Positions 30,309 through 38,058 of a stretch of DNA of 64,000 nucleotides are shown here, one piece after another. Numbering within the stretch: position 1 is the stretch's first letter; each line of letters starts with the position of its first letter. Under the pieces are notes generated by a model. That model did not search any database, was not told the origin of the DNA, and saw nothing but the letters and a program-made list of their open reading frames with translations. A program made the position numbers and the translations under genes. The stretch is from Gemmiger sp. An194. Its GTDB lineage: Bacteria > Bacillota > Clostridia > Oscillospirales > Ruminococcaceae. The DNA is taken from positions 1-64,000 of the forward strand of contig NZ_NFKA01000006.1 in assembly GCF_002160145.1 (NCBI RefSeq), read 5' to 3'.

Positions 30309-30620
30309 GGTTGGATTCCCTCCGTATATGGGGCGGCTTCGGGATGCTGTTGGTTCCCCGGTCGGGCTCCCTTTGCCCGGCCCGCGCCGCCGTGGTTTGT
30401 TTTCGATTGGCTTTCTGGGGGGCGTCGGCCCCGTCCATGTGTATAATTATACGCGCCATTCCGATTTTTGCAAGGCATTTTTGCAAAAATATTCAGTCTC
30501 AGAGGGTTTTTCCATGAATCTCACAAAACCGGACCGGCTTTGGCGGCGGCTCTGTGCAGTTTGCACGGAAGCAAATGCATAAACATTCATTATGCAATGA
30601 ATATGCAGCAGCTTCTCCGG
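30309..30620. other. Intergenic region between larA and the ABC operon
   Basis: It holds the ABC operon promoter (30446-30473) and the leader of that operon, rich in GC hairpins (GGGCCGGG, GGCCCC). Upstream of the promoter the sequence is AT-rich, with TGCAAAAAT repeats. No convincing terminator for larA and no gene was seen. Confidence 0.5.
30446..30473 (-). promoter_or_regulatory. Promoter of the amino acid ABC operon
   Basis: On the minus strand TTGCAA (30468-30473) and TATAAT (30446-30451) are 16 bp apart. The leader is about 130 nt long. Confidence 0.75.
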
Positions 30621-31889
30621 TCACTTCACCGCCGGGATAACGGTGGAGCCGTTGGGGATCACATACACCAGCTTGCCGTCCAGCTCCAGCTGGCGGCACA
30701 GCTCGGCCGGGTCGGTGAAGGCCTTGATGCCCATGCGCGCCAGCGGCTCGGCGGGGGCGGTGGTGAGCATGCGGATGTTATACCGGGCGGCCTGCTCGCA
30801 GTTCAAATAGAAGATGTAGCCGGGGATGGTGAAGTTCTTGCGCAGGTCCGCGTCCAGGGTACCGGCGCAGAGGGAGTCCACCCAGTCAAAATATTCGGCG
30901 GGGCCGCCGCCGTCCCGGCATTCGGCCAGCAGCACCAGCGTTCCGCCCTTTTTCAGGCCGAACTCCACGTTGTCGATGGTCTTGGTGCCCTGATACAGCG
31001 ACATATCCTTCGGGTAGCCGCCGCAGCTGGTGATGATCACATCCGCCTTTTCCGGGATGGGGGTCTGGTACATGGCGTCAGCGGCCTTGCAGGCCTCCAG
31101 CCAGGAATCCAGCCAGTGACCGGCGGTGATGCGGGCCAGCTTCATGCCCGCGTTCATCACCAGATTCACCACATACAGCTGCTCCACCATGGCCGCCGCC
31201 TCGCACATGTCCTCGTGCAGGGGGTTGCCCTTAAGCACCGCGTTGCCGATGGCCGGGTTGGAGTGGGGCTCGTTGGGGTCCAGCGAATGGGCGTGGTTCT
31301 GCTGGATGGTCTTCATGGAGGCGATGCCGGGCAGGATGCTCTTGCGTCCGCCGCCGAAGCCCGCCATCACGTGCTGGGTGGCCGCGCCCAGAGCCACCAC
31401 CTTGCGGCCCACCGCCAGCGGGTTCACCACCACATCGGTGCCCCGGCTGGTGGTGCCCAGATAAACAAGGTCGTCGGCCAGGCAGTCGTGGTTCACCACC
31501 CGCACCCGGTCATAGACCGCATCGGTCACCAGCGTGCGCAGCTCGGCCTCGTCGCCGCCGATGTGGGTGCCGTTGGCCACCAGAATGACCAGGTCGTCGG
31601 TCTTGATGCCGCATTCCTTCTCCATATACTCCACCAGCGCCGGGATCACCAGATCCTGCCGCATCCAGAAGCGGCTCATGTCGCTGATGATGAGGGTCAC
31701 CGCATCGCCGGGCTGCAGCCAGCCGCGCAGGGGCTTTTCGTGGATGGGCGCTTCCAGCGCGGCGCGCAGGGCGGCGGGGATGTCTTCGATGGGGGGCTCG
31801 TTGTGGCCGCGCAGCTCCTGGTACCGGGCATTCTCCGGCAGATCCAGCTGGACCCGGCCGCTTCCGTAGGCAAAATCAAAGCAGGGCAT
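30621..31889 (-). CDS. larA: LarA family nickel-pincer-dependent racemase/epimerase
   Basis: The 422-residue protein has the LarA residues in place: His109 (ANGTHIGG), His173 (ATQHVMAGFGG), Lys183 (GGRKSILPG), which would bind the nickel-pincer nucleotide, and His199 (NHAHS). LarA of Lactobacillus racemises lactate, and homologues act on other 2-hydroxy acids. None of larB, larC or larE, which make the cofactor, is nearby, so they must be elsewhere or the cofactor acquired otherwise. It is the last gene of an operon with an M28 peptidase and a GNAT acetyltransferase, separated from the latter by only 4 bp. Confidence 0.88.
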   Translation of the reverse strand: MPCFDFAYGSGRVQLDLPENARYQELRGHNEPPIEDIPAALRAALEAPIHEKPLRGWLQPGDAVTLIISDMSRFWMRQDLVIPALVEYMEKECGIKTDDLVILVANGTHIGGDEAELRTLVTDAVYDRVRVVNHDCLADDLVYLGTTSRGTDVVVNPLAVGRKVVALGAATQHVMAGFGGGRKSILPGIASMKTIQQNHAHSLDPNEPHSNPAIGNAVLKGNPLHEDMCEAAAMVEQLYVVNLVMNAGMKLARITAGHWLDSWLEACKAADAMYQTPIPEKADVIITSCGGYPKDMSLYQGTKTIDNVEFGLKKGGTLVLLAECRDGGGPAEYFDWVDSLCAGTLDADLRKNFTIPGYIFYLNCEQAARYNIRMLTTAPAEPLARMGIKAFTDPAELCRQLELDGKLVYVIPNGSTVIPAVK

Positions 31890-31893
31890 ATCT

Positions 31894-32571
31894 TCACATT
31901 CCTTTCTGTGGGGCGGCCGGCGCTTTGGGCCGCAGCGGCGCGCCGGGCTGGCGCACCAGACAGTATTGGGTCAGTTCAAAATGGCTTTTCAAGGTCTTGT
32001 ACACATCAAAGCCGTAGTGGTTGTAGCGGGGCAGGTTGGCCGGGTTGTGGGTCTCCAGCGAGATGAGCAGCCCGTGTTCGTCGGCGTAGTCCAGTACCGG
32101 CTGGATCATCTTGTGGCCCACCCCCGCGCCCTGTAAGGCCGGGCGCACCGCGAAGTAGATCAGCTGCATCCGGTTATCCGGCAGCTCCTCGGTCCAGCGG
32201 GAGTTCAGATACTGCCGGCCCAGAAAGAAGTTCCACAGGGTTTTCAGCGACCAGTCCTCCCGCACCAGACACACATCGGTTTTCAGGGCGTAGAAGGCCT
32301 CGGTGGAAAAATACCGCAGCGGGTCGTAGGGCTCGGTCTCGTCGTCCAGAATCACCAGCCCGCCCACCTCGTGGCTGTCCGCATACACGTTGCAGCAGGA
32401 GAGCATCTCGTTGGCGTCGCAGTTAAAAATTTCCGGCAGGGTGCGCTGGCGCACATCCGCGTCCGGGATCAGCTGGCGATACAAGGGGTCCGCCTGAAAG
32501 CACTCGGTCAGGGTGCGGATCACGTTGGGGATGTCGTATTCCGTGACCCGGTAAAGTCGGTCGGTCTGCAC
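31894..32571 (-). CDS. GNAT family N-acetyltransferase
   Basis: The 225-residue protein has the acetyl-CoA site VRPALQGAGVGHKMI (about residues 145-160) and the C-terminal GNAT pattern LETHNPANLPRYNHYGFDV. It moves an acetyl group to an amine, and the substrate is unknown. The start is GTG at 32571, 6 bp after the peptidase stop. GGGGAG overlaps that stop, indicating coupling. Next to a peptidase and a LarA-type racemase, it may act in use or detoxification of a peptide- or hydroxy-acid-derived compound (inference). Confidence 0.85.
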   Translation of the reverse strand: MQTDRLYRVTEYDIPNVIRTLTECFQADPLYRQLIPDADVRQRTLPEIFNCDANEMLSCCNVYADSHEVGGLVILDDETEPYDPLRYFSTEAFYALKTDVCLVREDWSLKTLWNFFLGRQYLNSRWTEELPDNRMQLIYFAVRPALQGAGVGHKMIQPVLDYADEHGLLISLETHNPANLPRYNHYGFDVYKTLKSHFELTQYCLVRQPGAPLRPKAPAAPQKGM

Positions 32572-32577
32572 GGCGGC

Positions 32578-34617
32578 TCACTCCCCTTTCCCGGCAAAAA
32601 ATTCGCCGGTGGCCTGCTTGAGGGCCTTGCTCAGCCGGGCAAGGTCGGCGGTCTCGTTCTTGACGATTTCTTTCAGCAGCTCCTGCTGGTCCTTTTTCAG
32701 CTGCTTGACCTGGGCCAGGGCGGCGGTGTGGTCCGGCTTTTCGGCGGTTTCCTCCGCCTTGATGCGGCGCAGAAGACTCCCCAGCGCCAGCCGTTCCTGC
32801 AAGCGGCCCGCGCCCCACATCAGCCGCTCGGGGGGCTGGTTGCGGGCCTTGTCCGCAAAGTAATCCACCACCGCCGGGTCAAAGGCGTTGGCGTAACGGT
32901 TGTCGTCGATGTCGCACAGGCTCTCCACCGCCTGTTTGCCCATGCCCGCGGCCAGCTGCCAGGCGGCGGTGTGCAGCGCGCTCAGGTTGGCCTGGGTGTT
33001 CTCGTGGGGGAAGATGGCGTTTTCGCTCCAGTCCAGCCGCACGAAGCAGTCCTGCGCAAGGCGGAAAATCTCCAGCAGGCGGCGGCGCAGCGCGGCGCGG
33101 TCCGCCTCCTCCATCGTCACCTCGCCCTGATTCACCTTCCAGACCCAACGGGTGAGCTTGTCCGCCCGGCGGGCGGCTTCGGCCAGCTTTTTGCGGAAGG
33201 CGCCCTCGGTCTGGGGGCTCAGCTTCTGGCTGGTCAGGCTGGCATCCAGCGCCCACAGCCGCTCGGCAAAGTCCAGCGGAGGCAGCACGCAGCGGTCCAG
33301 CCGCAGCAGCACCCAGGTGTAGAACAGATGGTGGAACAGATACACCTTTTCATCGTATGCCCTGTCGTTGTCAAACTGGGAGTGATAGTGGGTGGCCATG
33401 AACCGGCCGCCGCCGAACTCGTCCACCATGCTGGGCACGCCGCCGATGGCCATGGAGAAATCGTCCGACCAGGTCTGCACCGGGCAGACGACCCCCACGC
33501 CCTTGGGGTAGAGGTTCGCCACCTCCTGGGGCAGGGCGCGGATGCACTCCTTCAAAAAGCGCTTCAGCTCGTACACGCTGCGCACCTGATGCTTTTTGCC
33601 GTGGGCGTGGGCGGGCAGCTCCAGATTGATGTTGGCGATGACCCGGCCCGCCCAGTCCGGCCGGACCCGGAAGATCTGATTGTAAGCGCCGGTGGACCAG
33701 TCGTAGCGGCTGTCGATCACGCCCCATTCCTCGGCGGCGAAGGCGCAGAACACCAGCGTCTTTTTGGGCTTGTAGCCCGCCAGCTTCAAAGCCCGGGCCA
33801 TGCCCAGCATCAGGGAAACGGCGGTGTTGTCGTCCTGAAAGCCCTCAAAATAGGAATCGTAGTGGGCGCTCACCACCACCATCTCGTCGGTGTCCTCACC
33901 GGGCAGGGTGCCCACGATGTTGTAGCTCTCGGTTTCGGGCATCACGGTGGACAATGCGTCCAGCGTCACCTCGGCGCAGCGGCCGAAGCCAAGGTGCGCC
34001 GCTTCGGCCAGAGCGGCCGCGTCCTTGCGGGCGATGGAGAAGGCCGGCGCCTGCCGAGGGCCGCAGATGTTCTGGGCGTTCAGCGCCTGCTCGTTCACCT
34101 CGCCGTAGCCGCCCGCCTGCACCGCCAGAATGGCTGCCGCGCCCCGCAGATGGGCCTGATAGGCCGGATAGTTGATCCACCAGTCGTTTCGCTGGTTGAT
34201 GTGCACCAGCACCAGCTTGCCCCGCACGTCCAGCCGGTCCAGCTCGGCGGCGGTGCCGGTGCCCGCGTCGATGAGGGTGTAGTGCTTCGGGCCCTTGGTG
34301 TCGAAGTCGGTCTGGTAGCTGCCCAGCTCGGCGGTGTGGGCGCGGCCCTCTTCGTCTTTATAAGTAAGGCGGGCGTGGTGGAAGTCCCACCCGTCCAGCG
34401 TAAAGCGGTGCTTTTCCACCGAAAGGCCGATGGCACGCATCTCGGCGGCCAGCACTTCGCCGGTCTCGAACTCGGCCCGGCTGCCGGCGGTGCGGTAGCC
34501 CAGCACCGGGTTGGTGCGGGGCTCCTCCATCCGCTTTGCCAGCACGTAGGAATAAGAGATATCCAGATACCGCCGGATGCGGTTCCACTCCTGCAGCTGC
34601 TGTTCGATTGTTTCCAT
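32578..34617 (-). CDS. M28 family zinc peptidase with PA-like insert
   Basis: The 679-residue protein has a PA-like domain (about 60-230, with LVLVHINQRNDWWINYPAY as part) inside an M28 aminopeptidase fold. Metal ligands are visible as SAHYDSYFEG (His, Asp), FQDDNTAV (Asp), AAEEWG (Glu) and ATHYHSQFD (His). A helical C-terminal half from about 420 ends in a charged Lys/Glu/Gln coil. It has no signal peptide and probably works in the cytosol. The start at 34617 follows GGAGGGGG. It opens the operon with the GNAT and larA genes. Length is well above a minimal M28 enzyme. Confidence 0.85.
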   Translation of the reverse strand: METIEQQLQEWNRIRRYLDISYSYVLAKRMEEPRTNPVLGYRTAGSRAEFETGEVLAAEMRAIGLSVEKHRFTLDGWDFHHARLTYKDEEGRAHTAELGSYQTDFDTKGPKHYTLIDAGTGTAAELDRLDVRGKLVLVHINQRNDWWINYPAYQAHLRGAAAILAVQAGGYGEVNEQALNAQNICGPRQAPAFSIARKDAAALAEAAHLGFGRCAEVTLDALSTVMPETESYNIVGTLPGEDTDEMVVVSAHYDSYFEGFQDDNTAVSLMLGMARALKLAGYKPKKTLVFCAFAAEEWGVIDSRYDWSTGAYNQIFRVRPDWAGRVIANINLELPAHAHGKKHQVRSVYELKRFLKECIRALPQEVANLYPKGVGVVCPVQTWSDDFSMAIGGVPSMVDEFGGGRFMATHYHSQFDNDRAYDEKVYLFHHLFYTWVLLRLDRCVLPPLDFAERLWALDASLTSQKLSPQTEGAFRKKLAEAARRADKLTRWVWKVNQGEVTMEEADRAALRRRLLEIFRLAQDCFVRLDWSENAIFPHENTQANLSALHTAAWQLAAGMGKQAVESLCDIDDNRYANAFDPAVVDYFADKARNQPPERLMWGAGRLQERLALGSLLRRIKAEETAEKPDHTAALAQVKQLKKDQQELLKEIVKNETADLARLSKALKQATGEFFAGKGE

Positions 34618-34684
34618 ACTCGGTTCCCCCTCCAAACGGCGAGCCGGTTTGGCTCGACCGCGCAAATTAATCCATTTTAATCTT

Positions 34685-34713
34685 GGTATATCACAGCCGC
34701 CGGGCTTTGTCAA
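34685..34713 (-). promoter_or_regulatory. Promoter of the M28-GNAT-larA operon
   Basis: On the minus strand TTGACA (34708-34713) and TATACC (34685-34690) are 17 bp apart. The -35 lies at the very edge of the structured repeat element. Confidence 0.7.
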
Positions 34714-34720
34714 AACAAAA

Positions 34721-35026
34721 AGCCGGGGAGCCTTAGCCGGGGTGACATAAGAAAACAACGCCGGAAAAGGCCCGCTTTTGCGGGATTGCAGCGTCAAAGC
34801 CCCTTGACAACCACCAAGGGTGCCTGCGAGGCTTTTCCTTGCACTCCCATCAAAATCGGGCCTTTTCCGGTGCTTCGCAGTTCTGCCCCAGGATTTTGGA
34901 TGCAGAAAGTGCGAAAAGGGGCAGAGCAAGCCTTGGTGGCTTGCCTGCCCCTTTGAACATTTTGTGCGCCAAAATCCTACGGCAGAACCGTCGTTTTCTT
35001 GTGCCACACCGGCCTTACTCCCCGGC
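34721..35026. repeat. Structured inverted-repeat element (MITE-like or RNA-coding)
   Basis: The ends are imperfect inverted repeats of about 40 bp (GCCGGGGAG...GAAAAC at the left, GTTTTC...CTCCCCGGC at the right). Inside are a perfect 13-bp repeat (34761-34773 with 34858-34870), a two-part stem (34880-34887 and 34890-34899 with 34969-34978 and 34981-34988), and a hairpin with a 10-bp stem (34915-34924 with 34945-34954) extended by CAAGCC/GGCTTG. No open frame of note exists. It may be a miniature transposable element or a folded RNA. No second copy was seen in the window. Confidence 0.7.
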
Positions 35027-35045
35027 CCGTTGTTCTGTTTTCGCT

Positions 35046-35456
35046 TCAGGCGGGCTGTTCGGCGAGCAGCTGCTGCACCGTAACCGACCGCATGGAATTT
35101 TCCATCACCTGCTGCAGCTCCAAGAAGTAGTGCTGCATGCCCGCGATGGCGCCGCTCTGCTCCGGCGTTTTTGCCGTATCATCCAGGCAGCGGCCCAGCA
35201 TGGTGTGGTCCTCCATACAGGTGATGATGTCCAGCATGGTGATCTGGCTGGCGGGGCGGCCCAGCTTGTGGCCGCCGGTCACGCCGCTGCGGGCCTGCAC
35301 CAGCCCGGCCTTTTTCAGCCGGCTGAGCACCCGAGGAATCACATTTTCCGGCACATCCATGGCCGCGGCAATCTTGCCCGCCTGCGCATAATCGGTCTGC
35401 TGCGCCAGATAAAGCATGCAGCGGATGCCGTAATCCGTTTCCAAACGCAAACGCAT
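35046..35456 (-). CDS. Rrf2 family transcriptional regulator
   Basis: The 136-residue protein has the Rrf2 winged helix: MRLRLETDYGIRCMLYLA, AGKIAAAMDVPENVIPRVLSRLKKAGLV, abbreviated to KIAAAMDVPENVIPRVLSR, and SGVTGGHKLGRP. Only two Cys lie in the usual cluster region (ITCMED and LGRCLDD), so a 2Fe-2S cluster as in IscR or NsrR is possible but not typical. The start at 35456 follows AAAGGAGG, though spacing is a little long. It diverges from desulfoferrodoxin, which suggests control of oxygen or nitrosative stress genes. Confidence 0.88.
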   Translation of the reverse strand: MRLRLETDYGIRCMLYLAQQTDYAQAGKIAAAMDVPENVIPRVLSRLKKAGLVQARSGVTGGHKLGRPASQITMLDIITCMEDHTMLGRCLDDTAKTPEQSGAIAGMQHYFLELQQVMENSMRSVTVQQLLAEQPA

Positions 35457-35587
35457 GGGAAATCGCGTCCTCCTTTCCGTTGTTCTCAAACTCTCTCATC
35501 CAAATATTGATAAAACGCCCGCAGGCAGGATGTATAAAGCCCGCGAGCGGAGTGATATTCCTTTGGAATCCCGTCAAAGCGGGTGGA

Positions 35588-35611
35588 TTATTTAAATAAT
35601 GATTTAAATAA
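35588..35611 (-). promoter_or_regulatory. AT-rich dyad in the rrf2 leader
   Basis: TTATTTAAAT-N4-ATTTAAATAA is a perfect 10-bp inverted repeat about 20 bp downstream of the rrf2 -10. It stands out in a GC-rich genome. It resembles AT-rich Rrf2-family operators and may mediate autoregulation. Confidence 0.6.
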
Positions 35612-35629
35612 AAGAAAGTTCATTGTTTA

Positions 35630-35658
35630 ATCATAGTATGGATGGCTGTTTTTGTCAA
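35630..35658 (-). promoter_or_regulatory. Promoter of the rrf2 gene
   Basis: On the minus strand TTGACA (35653-35658) and TATGAT (35630-35635) are 17 bp apart. The leader is about 170 nt long. Confidence 0.8.
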
Positions 35659-35773
35659 TAAAAGTACGATCATTCGCAAGCAACATTTCACAATTTGTTA
35701 AGATTCTTTGCGCCGCCGGTGAACTCGGCCTGTATTTTGTGTGACATTGTCGCTTTTTTCGCCCATAAGGCAG

Positions 35774-35802
35774 TTGTAAAACCGCTCAAAATCGAGTAAA
35801 AT
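35774..35802 (+). promoter_or_regulatory. Promoter of desulfoferrodoxin
   Basis: TTGTAA (35774-35779) and TAAAAT (35797-35802) are 17 bp apart, 52 bp upstream of the start codon. Confidence 0.7.
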
Positions 35803-35854
35803 GGTAGACAAGGACCCCCTTTGATTGACGAGCGCAGGGAAAGGAGCGTTTGGT

Positions 35855-36229
35855 ATGGAATTCTATCGTTGTGAACACTGTGGCAATATTGTTGCCTTTT
35901 TGAACAAGAGCGGCGTGCCCGTGGTCTGCTGCGGGGAGAAGATGAAGCTGCTGGAGCCCGGCGTGGTGGATGCCGCGGTGGAAAAGCACCTGCCGGTGGT
36001 GGCCGTGAACGGCCGCACGGTGACGGTGAGTGTGGGCAGCGTGGCCCATCCCATGACCGAGGAGCACCTGATCCAGTGGATCGTGCTGGAAACCAGCCAG
36101 GGCTGGCAGCAGAAGGCGCTTTCCGCCGGGGACGCCCCGGAGGTAAAATTCGCGCTGGCCGAGGGCGAGGCCCCGGTAGCCGCCTGGGCATACTGCAACC
36201 TGCACGGCCTGTGGAAGACCGTGATCTGA
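35855..36229 (+). CDS. dfx: Desulfoferrodoxin (superoxide reductase)
   Basis: The 124-residue protein reduces superoxide to hydrogen peroxide in the cytosol of anaerobes. The N-terminal desulforedoxin centre has Cys6, Cys9, Cys25 and Cys26. The catalytic Fe(His)4Cys centre is complete: His45 (EKHLP), His65 (AHPM), His71 (EEHLIQW), Cys114 and His117 (YCNLHGLW). Both centres and the length match the two-iron class. The start follows AAAGGAG. It has its own promoter, divergent from rrf2, and a terminator right behind it. Confidence 0.95.
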   Translation: MEFYRCEHCGNIVAFLNKSGVPVVCCGEKMKLLEPGVVDAAVEKHLPVVAVNGRTVTVSVGSVAHPMTEEHLIQWIVLETSQGWQQKALSAGDAPEVKFALAEGEAPVAAWAYCNLHGLWKTVI

Positions 36230-36245
36230 CCCTGAAAAACACATT

Positions 36246-36275
36246 GGCCCCCGGAGAACTCCGGGGGCCTTTTTC
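36246..36275 (+). terminator. Terminator of desulfoferrodoxin
   Basis: A perfect 10-bp stem GGCCCCCGGA with a 4-base loop is followed by TTTTTCTG. It also faces the convergent ZIP gene. Confidence 0.85.
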
Positions 36276-36281
36276 TGTATT

Positions 36282-37016
36282 TCAGCCCAGCGCCAGGTTC
36301 AGCGCCATCAGCAGGCCGAAGCCCACCGCCGCCGCCAGAACGCCCCCGGCCCCCTGCTGCGCCGCCGCGGCCAGCGGCTCCTGCACCGCCGCCGCCAGCA
36401 TCACTCCGGCGGCCAGCGCCAGCAGCCAGGGCATCAGCCCGGCCAGCACGCCGCCCGCAAGCATTGCCGCCAGCGCCGCGCCCAGGGGTTCCACCAGTCC
36501 GCTGGCCACCCCCGCGCCGAAAGCCCTCCAGCGCCCGGCCCCGGCCCGCCAGATGGGCAGGCTCACCGCCGCGCCCTCGGGCAGGTTCTGCAGGCCGATG
36601 CCCACGCTCAGCGCCAGCGCACCCGCCGCGGCTCCGGTCTGACCGGCTGCGCCCGCCGCGGCCAGACCCACCACCATGCCCTGGGGCAGGTTGTGCAGCC
36701 CGATGGCCACCGCCGCGCCCCAGCCGCCGGACCTGCCCGGCCGGGCGGAGCCGTTTTCCAGCGCACCCGCCAGCCGCTCGGCCAGCAGCAGAAGTGCCGC
36801 CCCGGCCACCAGCCCCGCCGCCGGGGCAAGCCACCCGCTCTCGGCCGCGGGCAGCAGCAGATTGAACACACAGGCCGCCAGCATCACGCCGCCGGCCAGC
36901 CCCTGGCCCGGTCCGCCGCCGGGCGCGGGCCGGGCCAGAAACACCGCCCCCGCCCCCAGTGCGGTACACAGGCAGGGAAAGGCGGTCATGGAGACCGCCG
37001 TCAGAATCTGGTGCAT
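36282..37016 (-). CDS. ZIP family metal transporter
   Basis: The 244-residue membrane protein imports divalent metals such as zinc. The two metal-binding helices are clear: IGLHNLPQGMVVGL in TM4 and VGIGLQNLPEGAAVSLP in TM5, with a final hydrophobic pair before the stop. The chain is extremely rich in Ala, Gly and Leu. The cytosolic His-rich loop of many ZIPs is absent. The start at 37016 follows AAAGGGGGAG. It is convergent with dfx and appears to be monocistronic. Confidence 0.9.
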   Translation of the reverse strand: MHQILTAVSMTAFPCLCTALGAGAVFLARPAPGGGPGQGLAGGVMLAACVFNLLLPAAESGWLAPAAGLVAGAALLLLAERLAGALENGSARPGRSGGWGAAVAIGLHNLPQGMVVGLAAAGAAGQTGAAAGALALSVGIGLQNLPEGAAVSLPIWRAGAGRWRAFGAGVASGLVEPLGAALAAMLAGGVLAGLMPWLLALAAGVMLAAAVQEPLAAAAQQGAGGVLAAAVGFGLLMALNLALG

Positions 37017-37373
37017 CTTGTCTCTCCCCCTTTCCTCTGCCCTCACCCTATGCGAAGGGGGCGGCGGGGGTTCCTGACCGGAGCGCCTGCGTCCATGGGG
37101 GGAAACCTGCCTGTTTTCAACGCTTTCCACTTTTTTGTGTGGAAAACCCGCTGAAAAGGGCCCCGGTTTTCCACAATGAGGAAACTGCCGGGGCCTTCTG
37201 TTTGCTGAAAATAATTCCTGTTACCTGGTTTTTGCCATTTTCCCACCATTTTTTTGCAGGGATTTTACAAAACACCGGGTTTTCCACACCCGGTGGAAAC
37301 CCCCGATGTTGAAAACCTGTCGAAAACCGTGGAATACTTTTCGTATTTTTGTGGAAAACTTTCCCGCCGGGAA
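37017..37373. other. Intergenic region between ZIP and CYTH genes
   Basis: No gene is seen. The stretch contains the TTTTCCACA cluster and a GGCCCCGG...CCGGGGCC hairpin (about 37159-37196) followed by TTCTGTTTG. There is also an AT-rich core, unusual for this genome. The CYTH gene ends at its right border, and the leader of the ZIP gene begins at its left. Confidence 0.5.
37138..37358. repeat. Cluster of four TTTTCCACA motifs (DnaA-box-like)
   Basis: TTTTCCACA occurs at 37167-37175 and 37280-37288 on the plus strand and at 37138-37146 and 37350-37358 on the minus strand. It fits the relaxed DnaA box TTWTNCACA. Near matches lie between them, and AT-rich sequence (37205-37270) fills the middle. 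The first two also form an 11-bp hairpin stem. The other reading is a set of folded transcript ends for the ZIP or CYTH genes. Confidence 0.5.
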
Positions 37374-37886
37374 TTACTCCACCCGGTATTCGTCGGCCAG
37401 ATCCCCCCGGGTGGCGCACCAGTAGGCGGCCATGCTCTGACCGGGGGTGCCGGTGACCTCATCGGACAGATACTCCGCCAGCGCGCCGGGCTGCCAGGCG
37501 CGGGCGGCGTCCTCGCTGTCAAATTCCACCTCGGCGTAGAAGAACTCGCCGGGCTGGCCCGCGTCCACCTGGTTCACCTCCAGCACAAGGCCGCCCTCCA
37601 GCCGGTAGCGGCGCTGCTCCTTCTGAATGAGCGGCCGCTGCAGAAAGGCCTCCAGCCGGGCAAAGAGCGCCGGGTCGATGGGCGCTTCGATCTCCTCCCG
37701 GGCCAGGCCATCCGCGCTGGCCTTGCCTTTAAAGCAGAGGATGTAATCGGTTTTGCCCTCACTTTCCTCGCTGCGGATGCGCACGGTGGGGCGGGTCGTC
37801 ACATAGCCCTGGCGCATCACGAAGGTTTTCACGGGGGCAAGGCCCTGGGGCCAGCCCTTCACCAGCCACTTGCGTTCGATCTCCAT
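37374..37886 (-). CDS. CYTH domain protein (triphosphate tunnel metalloenzyme)
   Basis: The 170-residue protein begins with the signature MEIERKW, the ExExK motif that binds metal and triphosphate. Repeated Arg/Lys/Glu strands follow (RQGYVTTRPTVRIRSEE, YILCFKGKA, RYRLEGGLVLEVNQVD), building the eight-stranded tunnel. Bacterial members usually hydrolyse inorganic tripolyphosphate or similar compounds. The substrate is not known here. The start follows AAAGGAG. It is divergent from the methyltransferase gene. Confidence 0.9.
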   Translation of the reverse strand: MEIERKWLVKGWPQGLAPVKTFVMRQGYVTTRPTVRIRSEESEGKTDYILCFKGKASADGLAREEIEAPIDPALFARLEAFLQRPLIQKEQRRYRLEGGLVLEVNQVDAGQPGEFFYAEVEFDSEDAARAWQPGALAEYLSDEVTGTPGQSMAAYWCATRGDLADEYRVE

Positions 37887-37931
37887 GGTCGTTTCTCCTT
37901 TTTCAGGGCCTGCACCGGCGGCGGATTTCGC

Positions 37932-37960
37932 TTGCCACCGGGATGCAAACCGGGTATACT
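37932..37960 (+). promoter_or_regulatory. Promoter of the RlmI-type methyltransferase
   Basis: TTGCCA (37932-37937) and TATACT (37955-37960) are 17 bp apart, about 100 bp upstream of the start. Confidence 0.7.
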
Positions 37961-38058
37961 GGAATTAATAGTAAAAATTTTTGCAGTCGGGGCCGGGCGG
38001 CCCCGCACAAACGCTCGGTTTTATTATAAAAGAAACCGTCAGGAAAGGAAAGTGTACC

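Noticed and set aside
30468-30640. Small plus-strand gene in the AT-rich region before larA
   Set aside because: The open frames continue as GC-rich shadows of larA and have no ribosome site. Codon pattern does not look coding.
37017-37373. Chromosomal origin of replication
   Set aside because: dnaA, dnaN, rpmH or parA/parB genes are absent nearby, and DnaA-box-like motifs alone do not prove an origin.
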